From Lethocerus indicus (lineage: Eukaryota; Arthropoda; Insecta; Hemiptera; Belostomatidae): 64,000 bases of DNA. Position 1 is the first letter of the stretch; every line of letters begins with the position of its first letter. The position numbers and the translations under genes were made by a program. The notes below the pieces were generated by a model. That model ran no database searches. It saw nothing but the letters and a program-made list of their open reading frames with translations, and had not been told where the DNA came from. The DNA is taken from the NCBI GenBank assembly GCA_019843655.1, contig JACDQD010000104.1, positions 2,542,001 to 2,606,000 on the forward strand, in the 5' to 3' direction. Below, piece by piece: positions 34,568 to 45,019 of this stretch.

Positions 34568-37492
34568 GTGAGTCACCTTTTAGTGAAAGGACCACCTCCT
34601 GAGAAAACCGCCGAGAACTGGACCAAGTTCCCTCTCCCAACTTCAATATCCTTAATAAAAATGTTTCCCTTCCTTTGTTTTATATCAGGCAATGGCTTAT
34701 TGAAGATGGCTTCGAAGGAAAACATTTATCAGTATAATTGTATTCCGAGATAGAACCGGGGTTAATGGCGCGAAAATCAATACCTTATATAGTCGTAAGA
34801 TTGTCACCCATTCTGTTAATTATAAACTAAACGATTTTTCATTATCAAGAATGTATTGGTTTGATTGGCTATTATAATATGAATTATTGCATCCTGTGCC
34901 TCGCGCCTTGACTTCGGTTTCGGTGATAACAGTTCGCCTTTTATATTAACTGGGGTCGTCATTATAACTCCATGGAGTCTGTTTTTATCCTATCTCTTTA
35001 AATACTTCCCATGGAACCAGGAAGTTCTTGTACTGGTCGTGAGGAAATCAACACAAATCACTAAGGTAATAACTGTTGGATGATGACACCACTACTAACA
35101 TCCCGCAATGGTTATAAACCTAGTTCTCAAATGGTTATAAATGGCTATATCTCAGTTCTAGTTGAATAATAACGATTATTCGACGTTATCCTCCGGGTGA
35201 CATATCATGACAGGAGTACCATCGCAGGTTGATTTCTCATTTCAAAACTTTCTTTGATAGTTATCAAAAGCACACTTTCACTAAATATAATACAACATTT
35301 TAATATAAAAAAGTACATCTGCAATAAATAGGTAATATATACTTCAAATAGAGGATCAGTTATTTTCTATGCTGTATAAGAATGCAATTATTATAACTGA
35401 CTGGAGATCAATTTGATTTTTTGGTATTAGAGTTGGAAATGGATGTTTCAAAGGATTCTAAACCCTTTCATTTCTGTGGCGCCCACTGAACAAGCTAAAG
35501 CAGGGTTATTCAACTTTCCCCTCCCTTTCAGCCGTCGCCCGATTACTTCCAAAGGTTATAAATTACTGATTCAGCACAAAATCTCCTGTTACAACACAGC
35601 GCTTGATATTCTGGCGACGTCCAAAAAATTGTCAAGACAACCTGACGAGAGAGAAGAAACGTGTCAAGGACGTTATGCAGAAATGGATTGGCCAGCAATC
35701 GGTTCAACGACCCCCCGCGGAGAACTGTTGGCTGAAACTGGTACTGAAGGAGATTGTTCGTAAAACGCGGGAGAATTTAATTTTTCTAGATTCCCGCAGG
35801 CACAGGCCGTTGAATGGGAAATAATGGGGGAAGGATGTAACGGCGGGCGTTACTGGGAAGAAATATCCAGGATACGGTTCTTAGAATAAAGAACGGAGAG
35901 ATGAATTCTTCTTTAAGTACATTAAGGCTTAAGATGCTATAGTACCTAACAACCGCGAAAACGACAGATTTCATATTTTCCATATTTGTGGTTTTTTATT
36001 TTTAAATTGCAATAAAATAATCCACAAATTCGCAGAATATATTAGGAAACATACATGTCAATATTATACTTGAAACCCCATGCTGAAATGTAGGATTTGA
36101 ATAGAGCAGAAGATTCTATATTAAAATAATAGAATAGTTTGCATAACTACCGGTGACATTTAATAGATAATTGAATTGGTAGGGCTTCAGATGCATAGAA
36201 ATCAGAGTTATGGGCGACCATAGCCAAATGAAAACAGAATGGAATGAATATGAAAAACCTTTTTGGGAGATTTACACTCACATTCCCTGATTTGGGCAGA
36301 TAATAGGCCGGTATCGGCTTCTCACCGCCCTTAGTAGCATTCCGGCAGTACAAGATCGCAAGAGCCGTGAAGTTAAATTTCCCGAACTGAAAAAGGTTCT
36401 TAATTTATTCGGTCCGATTACTCCGGTCTCGACGTTAACGACCTAATAGAAGGTAAAACGATTGCGTAAGATAATGCCGGCCGTTGTGCATTTCAAGCGA
36501 GCGAAGAAGGGCGCGTTACGGAGTCAGCCCGCCGGCAGAGGCGTTATTCAATTATGCTTCATTGGACTTAAAGCTCGGCCAAGGTTCCTGGGGCCGGCCA
36601 GGGCCACGGTCCGCCCCCGGTCCAAAGTCCCCTCAGTCCCTTCACACTTTCCGGCTTCGCGATAGTCTTTCGCCGTTTCCTAAACGAATGAATCACTCCG
36701 GCGAAGGATTTCAGATTCGCGGTCCCATTCCGACCGCTCTAGAAAAATGTCAGCTCAAGTTCAGACAGCTTGTTTAGTGGCTCGAAGGCCTAGCTAACAA
36801 ATTGTGGGACGAAATATAGCTATGACCGCAATAGAATGGGTAATTTTAAATCACCTAATTTCCGCACGTCGTATTTTAGTTCATTGGCGAATTGTGCAAT
36901 AAATGTCAACGACATTATCTATATGCTTTTCACCCGGTCTGTTAGTTGATGACCCTCCTATTGGATTAGTTATATTTGCATAATAATAATTATACTTTAC
37001 ATAATATACCTGTGTAGAATGATGTGTAATTAATTGTGACCGGAGAAAGTGCGGTCCATCTCTGATTTAATGGCCATTGGCTAACCCAATCAACGTTAAT
37101 CATGATTTCAAGTGTATTTGAAACTGTGTAATTTCAAATTCAAACCGCTTTACACAACCAGTGATAATTTATACATTCTACAGGGTACAGGCATTATGCA
37201 GTTTAATATTAATAAGCGTCGGGAATATTTATTTTTAAGGAAACACTCGCATAACCGACTTACGTCGCTCATTGGCTCATTTATGGGCGAGAAATCTTAG
37301 AGCCGTGTAAAGACTGAGCCGGTATAAATGAATTGATCAGCGTCAGAAAATGACATTTGCTGCTTGAATTTTTGTAGCCAGACGGATCATTGGCGCGGTC
37401 GGCCGGCGACTAGCTAATCGGTGATTTACTTTTCGATTGCCCAGGCATTATGCGGTACGCTACTGAATAACGCAGTAATACCATTCGGGGTG
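34568..37492. other. downstream of the CRE-TATA block, no gene confirmed
   Basis: Contains the uncertain frame at 35,600-35,824, a partial tandem repeat of GGTTATAAA units near 35,108-35,160 and a GC-rich island at 36,450-36,740. Nothing else can be supported. Confidence 0.4.
35600..35824 (+). CDS. uncertain terminal exon-like open frame
   Basis: Follows an acceptor-like GTTACAACACAG and stays open for 74 codons to TAA. The product is highly charged and helix-prone (for example NLTREKKRVKDVMQKWIGQQ, then LKLVLKEIVRKTREN). Third positions are G/C-enriched over the flanks. There is no domain match I recognise and a longer frame overlaps it in another phase, so both may be chance. If real it could belong to the transcript from the promoter-like block about 1.1 kb upstream. 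Confidence 0.13.
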   Translation, partial: RLIFWRRPKNCQDNLTREKKRVKDVMQKWIGQQSVQRPPAENCWLKLVLKEIVRKTRENLIFLDSRRHRPLNGK

Positions 37493-37500
37493 TATAAAAG
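37493..37500 (+). promoter_or_regulatory. candidate TATA box
   Basis: TATAAAAG preceded by a GC-balanced 120 bp and followed at +30 by CTCGAGCAGGAGATC. No good donor or long open frame lies within the next few hundred bases, so the downstream transcript is undefined. Confidence 0.25.
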
Positions 37501-37560
37501 AGTTTCACTGCCACTCGAGCAGGAGATCAACCCCAAGGAAGAGAATTAGCACTGACATCG

Positions 37561-40199
37561 TCTATATTCACAAGCGTATATTACATATTAACTATATATG
37601 TATGTTACATATATTTTATACCTGTATTACATATTTCTTGGCAGGTTTATTCTGTACGTTATTAGTATTGAAAGTTCATTTCAGAAACATTTAATATAAT
37701 CGTGCGAATTCAACTACCAAGATATCTCACAAATTGACACAAAGTATATAACCTACTCAGTTTAACGCCTCCTAGCGTAAAGATCAATTTATTTCGACCC
37801 CCCTTCAAAGTGATATTAACTGCTGTTGGACATATTTTTCAATTGTCCACTGATAAGAATAGATATGTGTTCATACACATAGGGTGTCGTCCGAGAGAGC
37901 GTATCGGTTCTAAGGGGTAGAGCGTGGGGCGGGGGCGAAGAAACAGAGCCCTCCTTTGTAACATGTCACCATTGTTTATTTCGAGCAATGCAATCAATTT
38001 GTAGCGTTTGCCCTAATTGGCCGTGAGTTATAGCCCGGGGAGTCGGCACCCGGGACTGGGAGGGGTTGCTCCCCGGTTCGGTGGCCCCCGCCCTGACAAA
38101 TGATCGTGTCAACGATCTCTCCCGAATATGTTTGTCCATGTAAATTACAGGCTCCCGCCGACGTTTAAATGAGAATTCGCCCAATCGGAGTAAGTATTTA
38201 CTCCTAGAAAATCCGTATTTCTGAGATCCAATTCAAATGAAAGATTTCGTCGGTGTAATCGTAGTTTACCTACAAGTTTATCCGTGTATACCTGAATAAC
38301 TATTGAAATATTTATTTGCATTCTGATACTTGCCAAAGATTCAATCCTGTCATCGCATTGGTACAACAGTCGTTTTCCAGTTCGGAAAGAGAAATAAACT
38401 AATGATATAAATTATGTGAGCACAGGTCATCCTGTTTGTGCTTGCAGGCGGTTCGGATGAGTCAGAGCAGGTTCCCTACGAAAAAGGCCCGACTCCGCAG
38501 GTTCCTCCTGAACATTAATAAACAAGATATACGCCTTGCATCGTTGACTGGGCGATACACTAATGGCCATGTTTCTGCCGGCATGGCGAACATAAATAAT
38601 ATTCGGAATAAATAAATAAAAGTTGGTCATAACGGACATTATTGACTTCATAATATTTCATTTTTATTTGTGTTAGTGAAGTACACGCTATACATTATTT
38701 CCGAGTGTGACAAACGTTCATCAAATGCTTTAAAAAATAATATGGAACGTTTGTAAGCCTTCATTTCGTTTGAAGGGCTTTCCCACAGCACAGGCGTGAA
38801 TAAGATTTTCGAATCCATTCTGCAAGAGTCACTCTGACCGCAAAATCCACATCCCTGTCAACTGAATAAATTAGTAATTTCTTTGACAATAATCGGAAAA
38901 CGTAATTGAAACAAGGTTCACAAGGTTAGTAAGGAGGACGGGACAGCAAAGTGAATTCTCTGCGCGAATAATTGCTGGGATGCGGTTGTGACCGCAGACC
39001 GCTTCCGGCCATCTAATCAGTGTAATTTAATGAGCTCAGTCGATTAATGACCTCCAAAACGAATGAGCAGATTAAGTCGATAATTTAAAAAATTCGCATA
39101 AAATACCTGAAACGAATTAAAAACAATTTATTATGTATTACTTATCAAGCCATCTGTGATGTGTTTGTTAATATTGCACCGTAAATGTTACAAAACATTT
39201 ATCTTACTTTAAAAAAGATGTGAATGTAGTAAAACTATCTATAGATTTAAAATATTATACATTAAAAAGAACAGTTAACAAAAGTTTAGCATGAGCAAAA
39301 CAATTCATATGTCACGGATAGACAAGCTTTTTTATTTCATGCGAGTTAAATTGTATTAATAAATATTACTAGCCCTCGTAGTATCAACCCATAAATATCG
39401 AACAAAACGTGACTCTGTCTACTTATACAGTACAGTAGGTGGGCCTTGCTCAAAATATGGTTGCGAATTATCTTGCATTTATTCAAGAAATGACCCTGTT
39501 TTGGGCGGGGCACTCTGACTGGGGTCCCAGTTGGGAGTCCTTCCTGAGAAGGGGCTTCCAACGGCCCGCCGGCCGATTTGCATGGCCGGTGGTTTTGCGT
39601 CATCGGTTTACCCCGAACTTGGAGCCGCCTCCGGGTCCCGCTCCCTCAACCCTCGACGCATTCCCGAGAATCGAAATAAAGAAAAACCTTTACTCGTGGA
39701 AAATCGTCTCCTCCGGAAGGGCGGCCAGTTTGGTATTTGAGTTTTCGATTTTGTGCCGCCCTTTTTTTTATCAACCAATCGCCGGTAAAAGGATAACCAG
39801 TTTGACCCAAGTTTGCGAACGTCCAAGCCGGTTCTCACCGCCAAACTCATGAAACTACCAACAGAATACTAATATTCTTTGGGTCCTATCCACTTCTTTC
39901 TTATTCCGATAACAAACAGTTACATGCGAAATACATAAATAACCAAAGACATACCAGATTACAAACAAGTAATTGCATAACTCAGGAAAATTCACTGGGC
40001 CATTTTTGTTTGAACCTCTACATATGAAGTTAATTGGGCATTTACCTGACCGTATCCGTCGGTTAACGCTAGTTTTAGTTTTTCGTTCATTTTATTTATT
40101 CCTTGTGAGTCAGTCATCTTTATAAGTTCAATTCAATGTGACATATGTGATTTACTGTTGAGATGTGGAATTAGTAGTAATTTTATTATACTAGCATTA
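37561..40199. other. intergenic, no gene confirmed
   Basis: GC-rich patches at 37,890-38,160 (with G-runs that nearly meet the quadruplex rule) and 39,490-39,800, separated by AT-rich DNA. Overlapping open frames in the 39.5-kb patch occur in several phases on both strands, which argues against any one being coding. Confidence 0.45.
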
Positions 40200-40927
40200 A
40201 CATTTTTACTAAAAAGGTTTCGATTTTAATACCTGTAAAAATACCATATGTCCCATATATCGTAATTGGTATACCGTAGGTTTAAATGTTAAAGAAGACG
40301 TTTTTCTTTTTTCTCATATTTACTTGGCGAAGTATAATAGGGATATTTATGCCACTAGAATGAAATGAAGAGACAATGTTAATATTAATATTTGAACAAT
40401 TGTCTGAATGAAACAGATATATAAAAAAATTATATATAGTTTATCGTCGCCACGAAGCCATATGGTCTTGGAACTATTTGTTTCGTGAGATAATTGACGA
40501 TAGTCGCAAAGTTTACAATTTGAGTGAACTAAGAATGAAAATCAAAGTACTCGTAGAAAAACGAGAAATAAGAGTTATGAAGAGGGGGATGAACTCAACA
40601 GGGAGCACATATTCTTAGACGTTTTTCGTGTTAGTGCTGCCATCTGTTGAAAAATCCTCCATCTAGTAATGTGCAATGGGTCACTACGCACTATATTAAA
40701 AAACCAAAGTATGGTTTAGTTTAAAAATTCTATGTATACATTTATCGTTAGTTATATTATTACAAGTTTTAATAAAAGTATTTATTAGTACACTACATGC
40801 AACCGCATTTAATTTCATGTTCTATTAGCGGGGGATTTGTCCTTTTCAACTCATTTTATAAAATAACTATTGATATTTGAAATCATGTGACTATACTATA
40901 ATCTGTTGGAATTATTAATGAATAAAT

Positions 40928-40963
<36 letters not shown>
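40928..40963. repeat. CA/TA compound microsatellite
   Basis: A run of CA followed directly by a run of TA, about 36 bp. Confidence 0.95.
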
Positions 40964-41676
40964 GTTTTTTTTTTCTTCACTTTTGATATAGGATATTATA
41001 AGGATAACAGTATACTTATAATACATAATAATTAATTTCTTGTAAACCTTTTATAGTTATCTATTAATATATAACCGTAATATTTAGTATTTCTAAATAT
41101 ATTTTTATTACACTAACACCAAGAATCCATCACAAATATCTTTAAAAATTTTGTATGACATCCTATCAATAATAAAATTTATCAGTAATGAGTATATTGT
41201 GAAGGTATATAAGCAATACTTTTATAAGTAATACTTCCTGGAATTTCTATGATAACATTGGTTATGCTCTAATATTTTCAAGTTACATTGTAACAAAAAT
41301 AATTTAAACAGTACTAAAGTAATCAATACATATATTCCAATTGTATAAGAAATAATATTTCAGGATAAAATAATACATACTCAAAATTCAAATTTTGAAG
41401 AGTTTATATATTAAATAGCAAAGGAAATATTAACTTAATTTCAAATCATTATTTCATGTATATTTTTCTACATTTATTTATTATTTGAAATATTTTTATA
41501 TTCCATAAATGTTATCATGTAAGTCTACACATAAAATATGTTGTCAAATTTATATTTAGTTGGTAAATCATTTAAAAAGAATAATGAATTATTTTGAACA
41601 TTACCTTATTTTAAAATTTAAATAATGTTATATTTTTCAGCTCAAAAAAATTAATATATTTCTTTTTCCTAGTAGG

Positions 41677-41736
41677 GACTAACATTTAAGAATTTCAAAA
41701 ATAAGTCAACTAGTTCATGTTGAGTTAATGTTAGTC
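41677..41736. repeat. 10-bp inverted repeat with inner stem
   Basis: GACTAACATT (41677-41686) and AATGTTAGTC (41727-41736) are perfect complements; CAAC/GTTG inside the 40-nt loop can form a second stem. Confidence 0.7.
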
Positions 41737-41836
41737 AATAGTCTAATCATGTCTATAAATTATGTGATACAAAAGACAAATAGATCCTTAGATATTATTA
41801 TAGATTAATTTTTGTGTTTGTATGTACTAACTACTG

Positions 41837-41838
<2 letters not shown>

Positions 41839-41889
<51 letters not shown>
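41839..41889. repeat. TA microsatellite
   Basis: About 51 bp of uninterrupted TA repeats. Length is likely polymorphic and prone to assembly error. Confidence 0.95.
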
Positions 41890-41895
<6 letters not shown>

Positions 41896-42200
41896 TTGCT
41901 ATCAAACAAATTGCCTAAAAAATGTCATTACTTACGTTATAATATTTCATTCACAGTGTTAGTTTCTTTATCTATTTTATTGGTATTGTGTAATAGCTCC
42001 TTACAACTGTGGAATATTTTATTTTTATATTTACTCAATGCTGCACATTTTGTTAAAATCGTTTTTGCATGGTAGTTGCTTGTGCTTGTCATATCAACAT
42101 GTATATCATAAGTGTCAGTGACCATGTTCATATTACAAAGAATGAAGGAAGTAAAATTTTTTAAATAAAGCAACAATTCTTATACTGTTTAATCGGAACA

Positions 42201-44055
42201 GCTGTAACTCTTACAGTTTCTGCATACACTAACTAAATTGAGAAGGCAAAACAAAGAGATTTAGATTCGTTATAACTCTGAGCATGCTGCTATACTGAGC
42301 ATGGGTGTAGGCCACTTGGGTATTAAGTGAGAATCTAGAATTTTAGGATTGACGTCGCTTTCGGGCTTACACTGGAGTTGAAGGAACCAGCCGCCGGTTG
42401 TGAGTCACAAAACCCACCTGAAAGTGGGGGTATGAGCTGCCTTCGAAGACAGCGCGGTTGTTAATAAGGCTCGGGAGGACCGATCGACAGGTCACGTCGA
42501 AGTGTCCCCTTCTCATCCTTTCTTCACTTTAATGAAATCAATTCAGAAACGAGCCAGCGATTGTTTCCTCCGCTGCAATTACCACGAGCTGAATTTTAAA
42601 TACGGCGGACAATTATTCCCGGCGACCGGTTGTTTTTAATTGGAGAGAAAAGACGGAGTTGAAACAAATCTTGTCTCTTGTCCGTTGGGCACACGTCGAA
42701 GACTCCCGGCCTTTTTAGGATTTTTACTAAAGGAATAAATTCATTTACAGAAACGACGTACGTTAGTATTCTAACAGGTTAATCGACTTTTTATCAGCGA
42801 GATAAATTTATGATGAACATTACTATGAAAATAAAATAAAAAGTCTTAGCATACCAATGATATGCATATCAGTTTATCAAGGTATTAAGGTGAGGCCGCG
42901 GAGGCTCAGTGAGATATGTAAAACATCCTTCACCTGTGTACTGAAGATAAGCTAGGTTAAGATATAGGTTACTAACACCCTAGGAAAAAAGTATTGAGAT
43001 ATGAATTAATCCAATGCATGAAGATTAGTGTTGTTTAAATTACATAAGTATGTTCAATTTTGTGATCTTTCCAAAAGCAAAGGTCCGATTAAGGACACTC
43101 CTAAAAAACAAAATCTAAGTTTGACTGGCGTCTTATTTTCTATAAGTAAAACATAGGTCAACACTTTAACTCACATTCAAAAACTAATACAATCGTGGCA
43201 GTTTAGGATAAAAACTAGTATGAATTTAATATTTTAATGAAAATGCGTTTACTACAAAATAAGAACATACGCGAGATATAAACAAAATGACAAAACATTC
43301 TATATTAGCATGATTAATAATCAAAGTTCACGCTACTAATCACACTACTAGGAACAAATGAATATATTCGCATGCCAATTTTCGGTCGACGGGTCTGTCA
43401 AGTTCAACAGTAAATTGGAATTATACAAAATACAATATTCCCCCATTTATAAATTCGAGCATACCAAAGGAAAAACACAATTTTAGTTTGTTTATTCCCC
43501 CTGGAAAAGTATTAACCTGGAAGGAATTACTTCAATGAGGAGTAGGTTATCGCGCCTTATCTCCTAACACAGTTTTCGCTTATAAATTTTTTTCCCGCTC
43601 GTTTCTAGATAAGTGACCGAGGTGAAATTATTTGTTACGAAGCCGGCGCGTACCGACCGAGGTTGCGTAATAAACGTGCGTAGCCTGAATTTTCTTAATG
43701 CTTTAAACCACTGTTTAGTTAACTGTAGCATTCCATCCTCGCAAGGTTCAACAGTTTACCTATATTGCCATCTACTTACGGTTCGTCTTAAATAAAGCGA
43801 CAGTAGTAAAACATCGGATCCCGAATACGGTCACGCTCTAATACACGCGAATAATTATAACTGGGTTACAACCTATGAGACAATATTTAATTATAGTCGG
43901 TCCGGTTGCACCAAGTGGGGCACCTCTGCTCTATATATTCCGACAAACACACGCCGACCGCAAATAGTCTGGCACTCTGTTTATCAGTACGTTCAGTCGG
44001 ACAAAGGGTAACCCCTCCACCCGTCTGACTCTAGTGCAACCTGCATTTCAGAGCT
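42201..44055. other. intergenic, no gene confirmed
   Basis: GC-balanced at 42,330-42,720, then AT-rich. A TATATAT with a following TCAGT and AAGG/gtaacc occurs at about 43,930-44,010, but the spacing is poor for a core promoter. Confidence 0.4.
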
Positions 44056-44071
44056 AATAGGAATTCCTATT
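44056..44071. repeat. 16-bp perfect palindrome
   Basis: AATAGGAATTCCTATT is self-complementary. It lies 105 bp left of the piggyBac-like terminus and 124 bp from the 20-bp palindrome. Confidence 0.9.
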
Positions 44072-44176
44072 CCTGGGGCCACTAAAGCTATTCGACGATT
44101 GCCATGTTTCTGGATAGAAGCGTCAAGCTACGAAATTTCACCCCCTTCTATCCCGGTAATTTGTAGTTTATAGAGC

Positions 44177-44596
44177 TTAACCCTTTCGCTACTACGGGTG
44201 ACTATAGTCACCCGCCAGAAAACATGACCACGACGGCTTAAACGCCACTGGCCCAGAGATCATCTCGGACAGTAGTTAAATCGTGTCAAAAGCGCCATCA
44301 CTGGGTGGTTTCTTTATCGAGACAAACACGTGAAAAATATACATGTATCAATTGCACATGTAACTGTAAAAGTTGATTGTGCAAAATAAAAAAAGTTAAA
44401 AAGACATCAGATAGAATAGAATCAGCTTTCAGGCTAATTCCTGAATTCCCGAATAAGCCATAAATAAACAATTGTGCTAATGTGTTTGCTTATTTAATTT
44501 TGATGCAAGTGCAATTTGTTCTACGGTCATTACAATACCCAATGCGCTCCCCCAGGGACGTAGAGTCCACGTCTCTGCGCTAAAGTAGCTATTTAA
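44177..44596. mobile_element. piggyBac-like non-autonomous remnant
   Basis: The left end is TTAA (44177-44180) followed by CCCTTTCGCTAC, the TTAA target plus CCC-type terminus typical of piggyBac-family elements. A perfect 20-bp palindrome lies just inside it (44195-44214). The proposed right end, in reverse complement, reads TTAA..., CTTTAGCGC and then a degenerate palindrome around GACGTGGACTCTACGTC, echoing the left-end order of short terminal repeat then subterminal palindrome. The interior of about 400 bp has no coding frame. The left end is well supported; the right boundary is approximate because several bases separate CTTT from TTAA. Confidence 0.45.
44195..44214. repeat. 20-bp perfect palindrome
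   Basis: CGGGTGACTATAGTCACCCG equals its own reverse complement. It is the longest GC-containing perfect palindrome I found in the window. Confidence 0.95.
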
Positions 44597-44751
44597 TTAG
44601 AGAAAACAGTCCGAGGTATTAATAGTGCCAGAGGGGTGGCCGCATCCAGTCTCGAACATGGGGATGTCCCTTCGGCAGAACGTTTCCTGGCATTGTGTCT
44701 AGGACAGGAGGGCGTGGCCGCGGCGGAGCGTGACTGGCGGCTCCCTCAATC

Positions 44752-44776
44752 GGGAGTAGAGGGAACAGGGACGGGG
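44752..44776 (+). other. G-quadruplex motif
   Basis: Four G runs with loops of 6, 4 and 2 nt on the plus strand, within a GC-rich island (44,620-44,920) whose open frames overlap on both strands and are not convincing genes. Confidence 0.65.
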
Positions 44777-44959
44777 CAGGATTGGTTGGATCTAGGTCGA
44801 GCTCCGATTGTTTGTCCACCGACAGGAAGCCGGGTGGCGCGCTATCGCAACCGGAAACGGGCGACAAAGCGCGACCGAAAGGACGTCCTTCCTTCGGTGT
44901 CCTACCGATGGCCGATAATTCACCTACTGAATTGAGATAGACCTCCGACGCCAAATCGG

Positions 44960-45019
44960 CCGGTCTCTTTCAAACCGTTTACGCGACATTGTTAGTGAAC
45001 ACGGTTTGAAAGAGTTCGG
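44960..45019. ncRNA. pre-miRNA-like hairpin, unconfirmed
   Basis: CTCTTTCAAACCGT (44965-44978) pairs perfectly with ACGGTTTGAAAGAG (45001-45014). The stem extends outward to 19 positions with one mismatch and one G-U. The loop is 22 nt. Overall size is about 60 nt, similar to an animal pre-miRNA. It does not match an insect miRNA I recognise, and a short inverted repeat from a transposon is equally possible. Confidence 0.3.

Larger units (their letters stand above)
40200..42200. other. strongly AT-rich block
   Basis: About 2 kb visibly poorer in GC than the flanks and lacking the GC islands seen elsewhere. It carries the two microsatellites, a tandem ATAAG-AATACTT pair at about 41,208-41,236 and a 10-bp inverted repeat (41,677-41,736). 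It may be an old repeat insertion or a scaffold-attachment type region; no coding potential. Confidence 0.5.

Noticed and set aside
34384..34602. Proline-rich open frame over the CCT repeat
   Set aside because: It spans the CRE, TATA box and donor of a promoter-like block and consists largely of triplet repeat.
43930..44010. TATATAT with downstream TCAGT and donor-like AAGG/gtaacc
   Set aside because: The initiator lies about 55 bp from the TATA sequence instead of about 30, and the donor is weak.
44619..44954. Overlapping 111- and 99-codon frames on opposite strands
   Set aside because: Both arise from the same GC-rich island; neither has domain or splice evidence.
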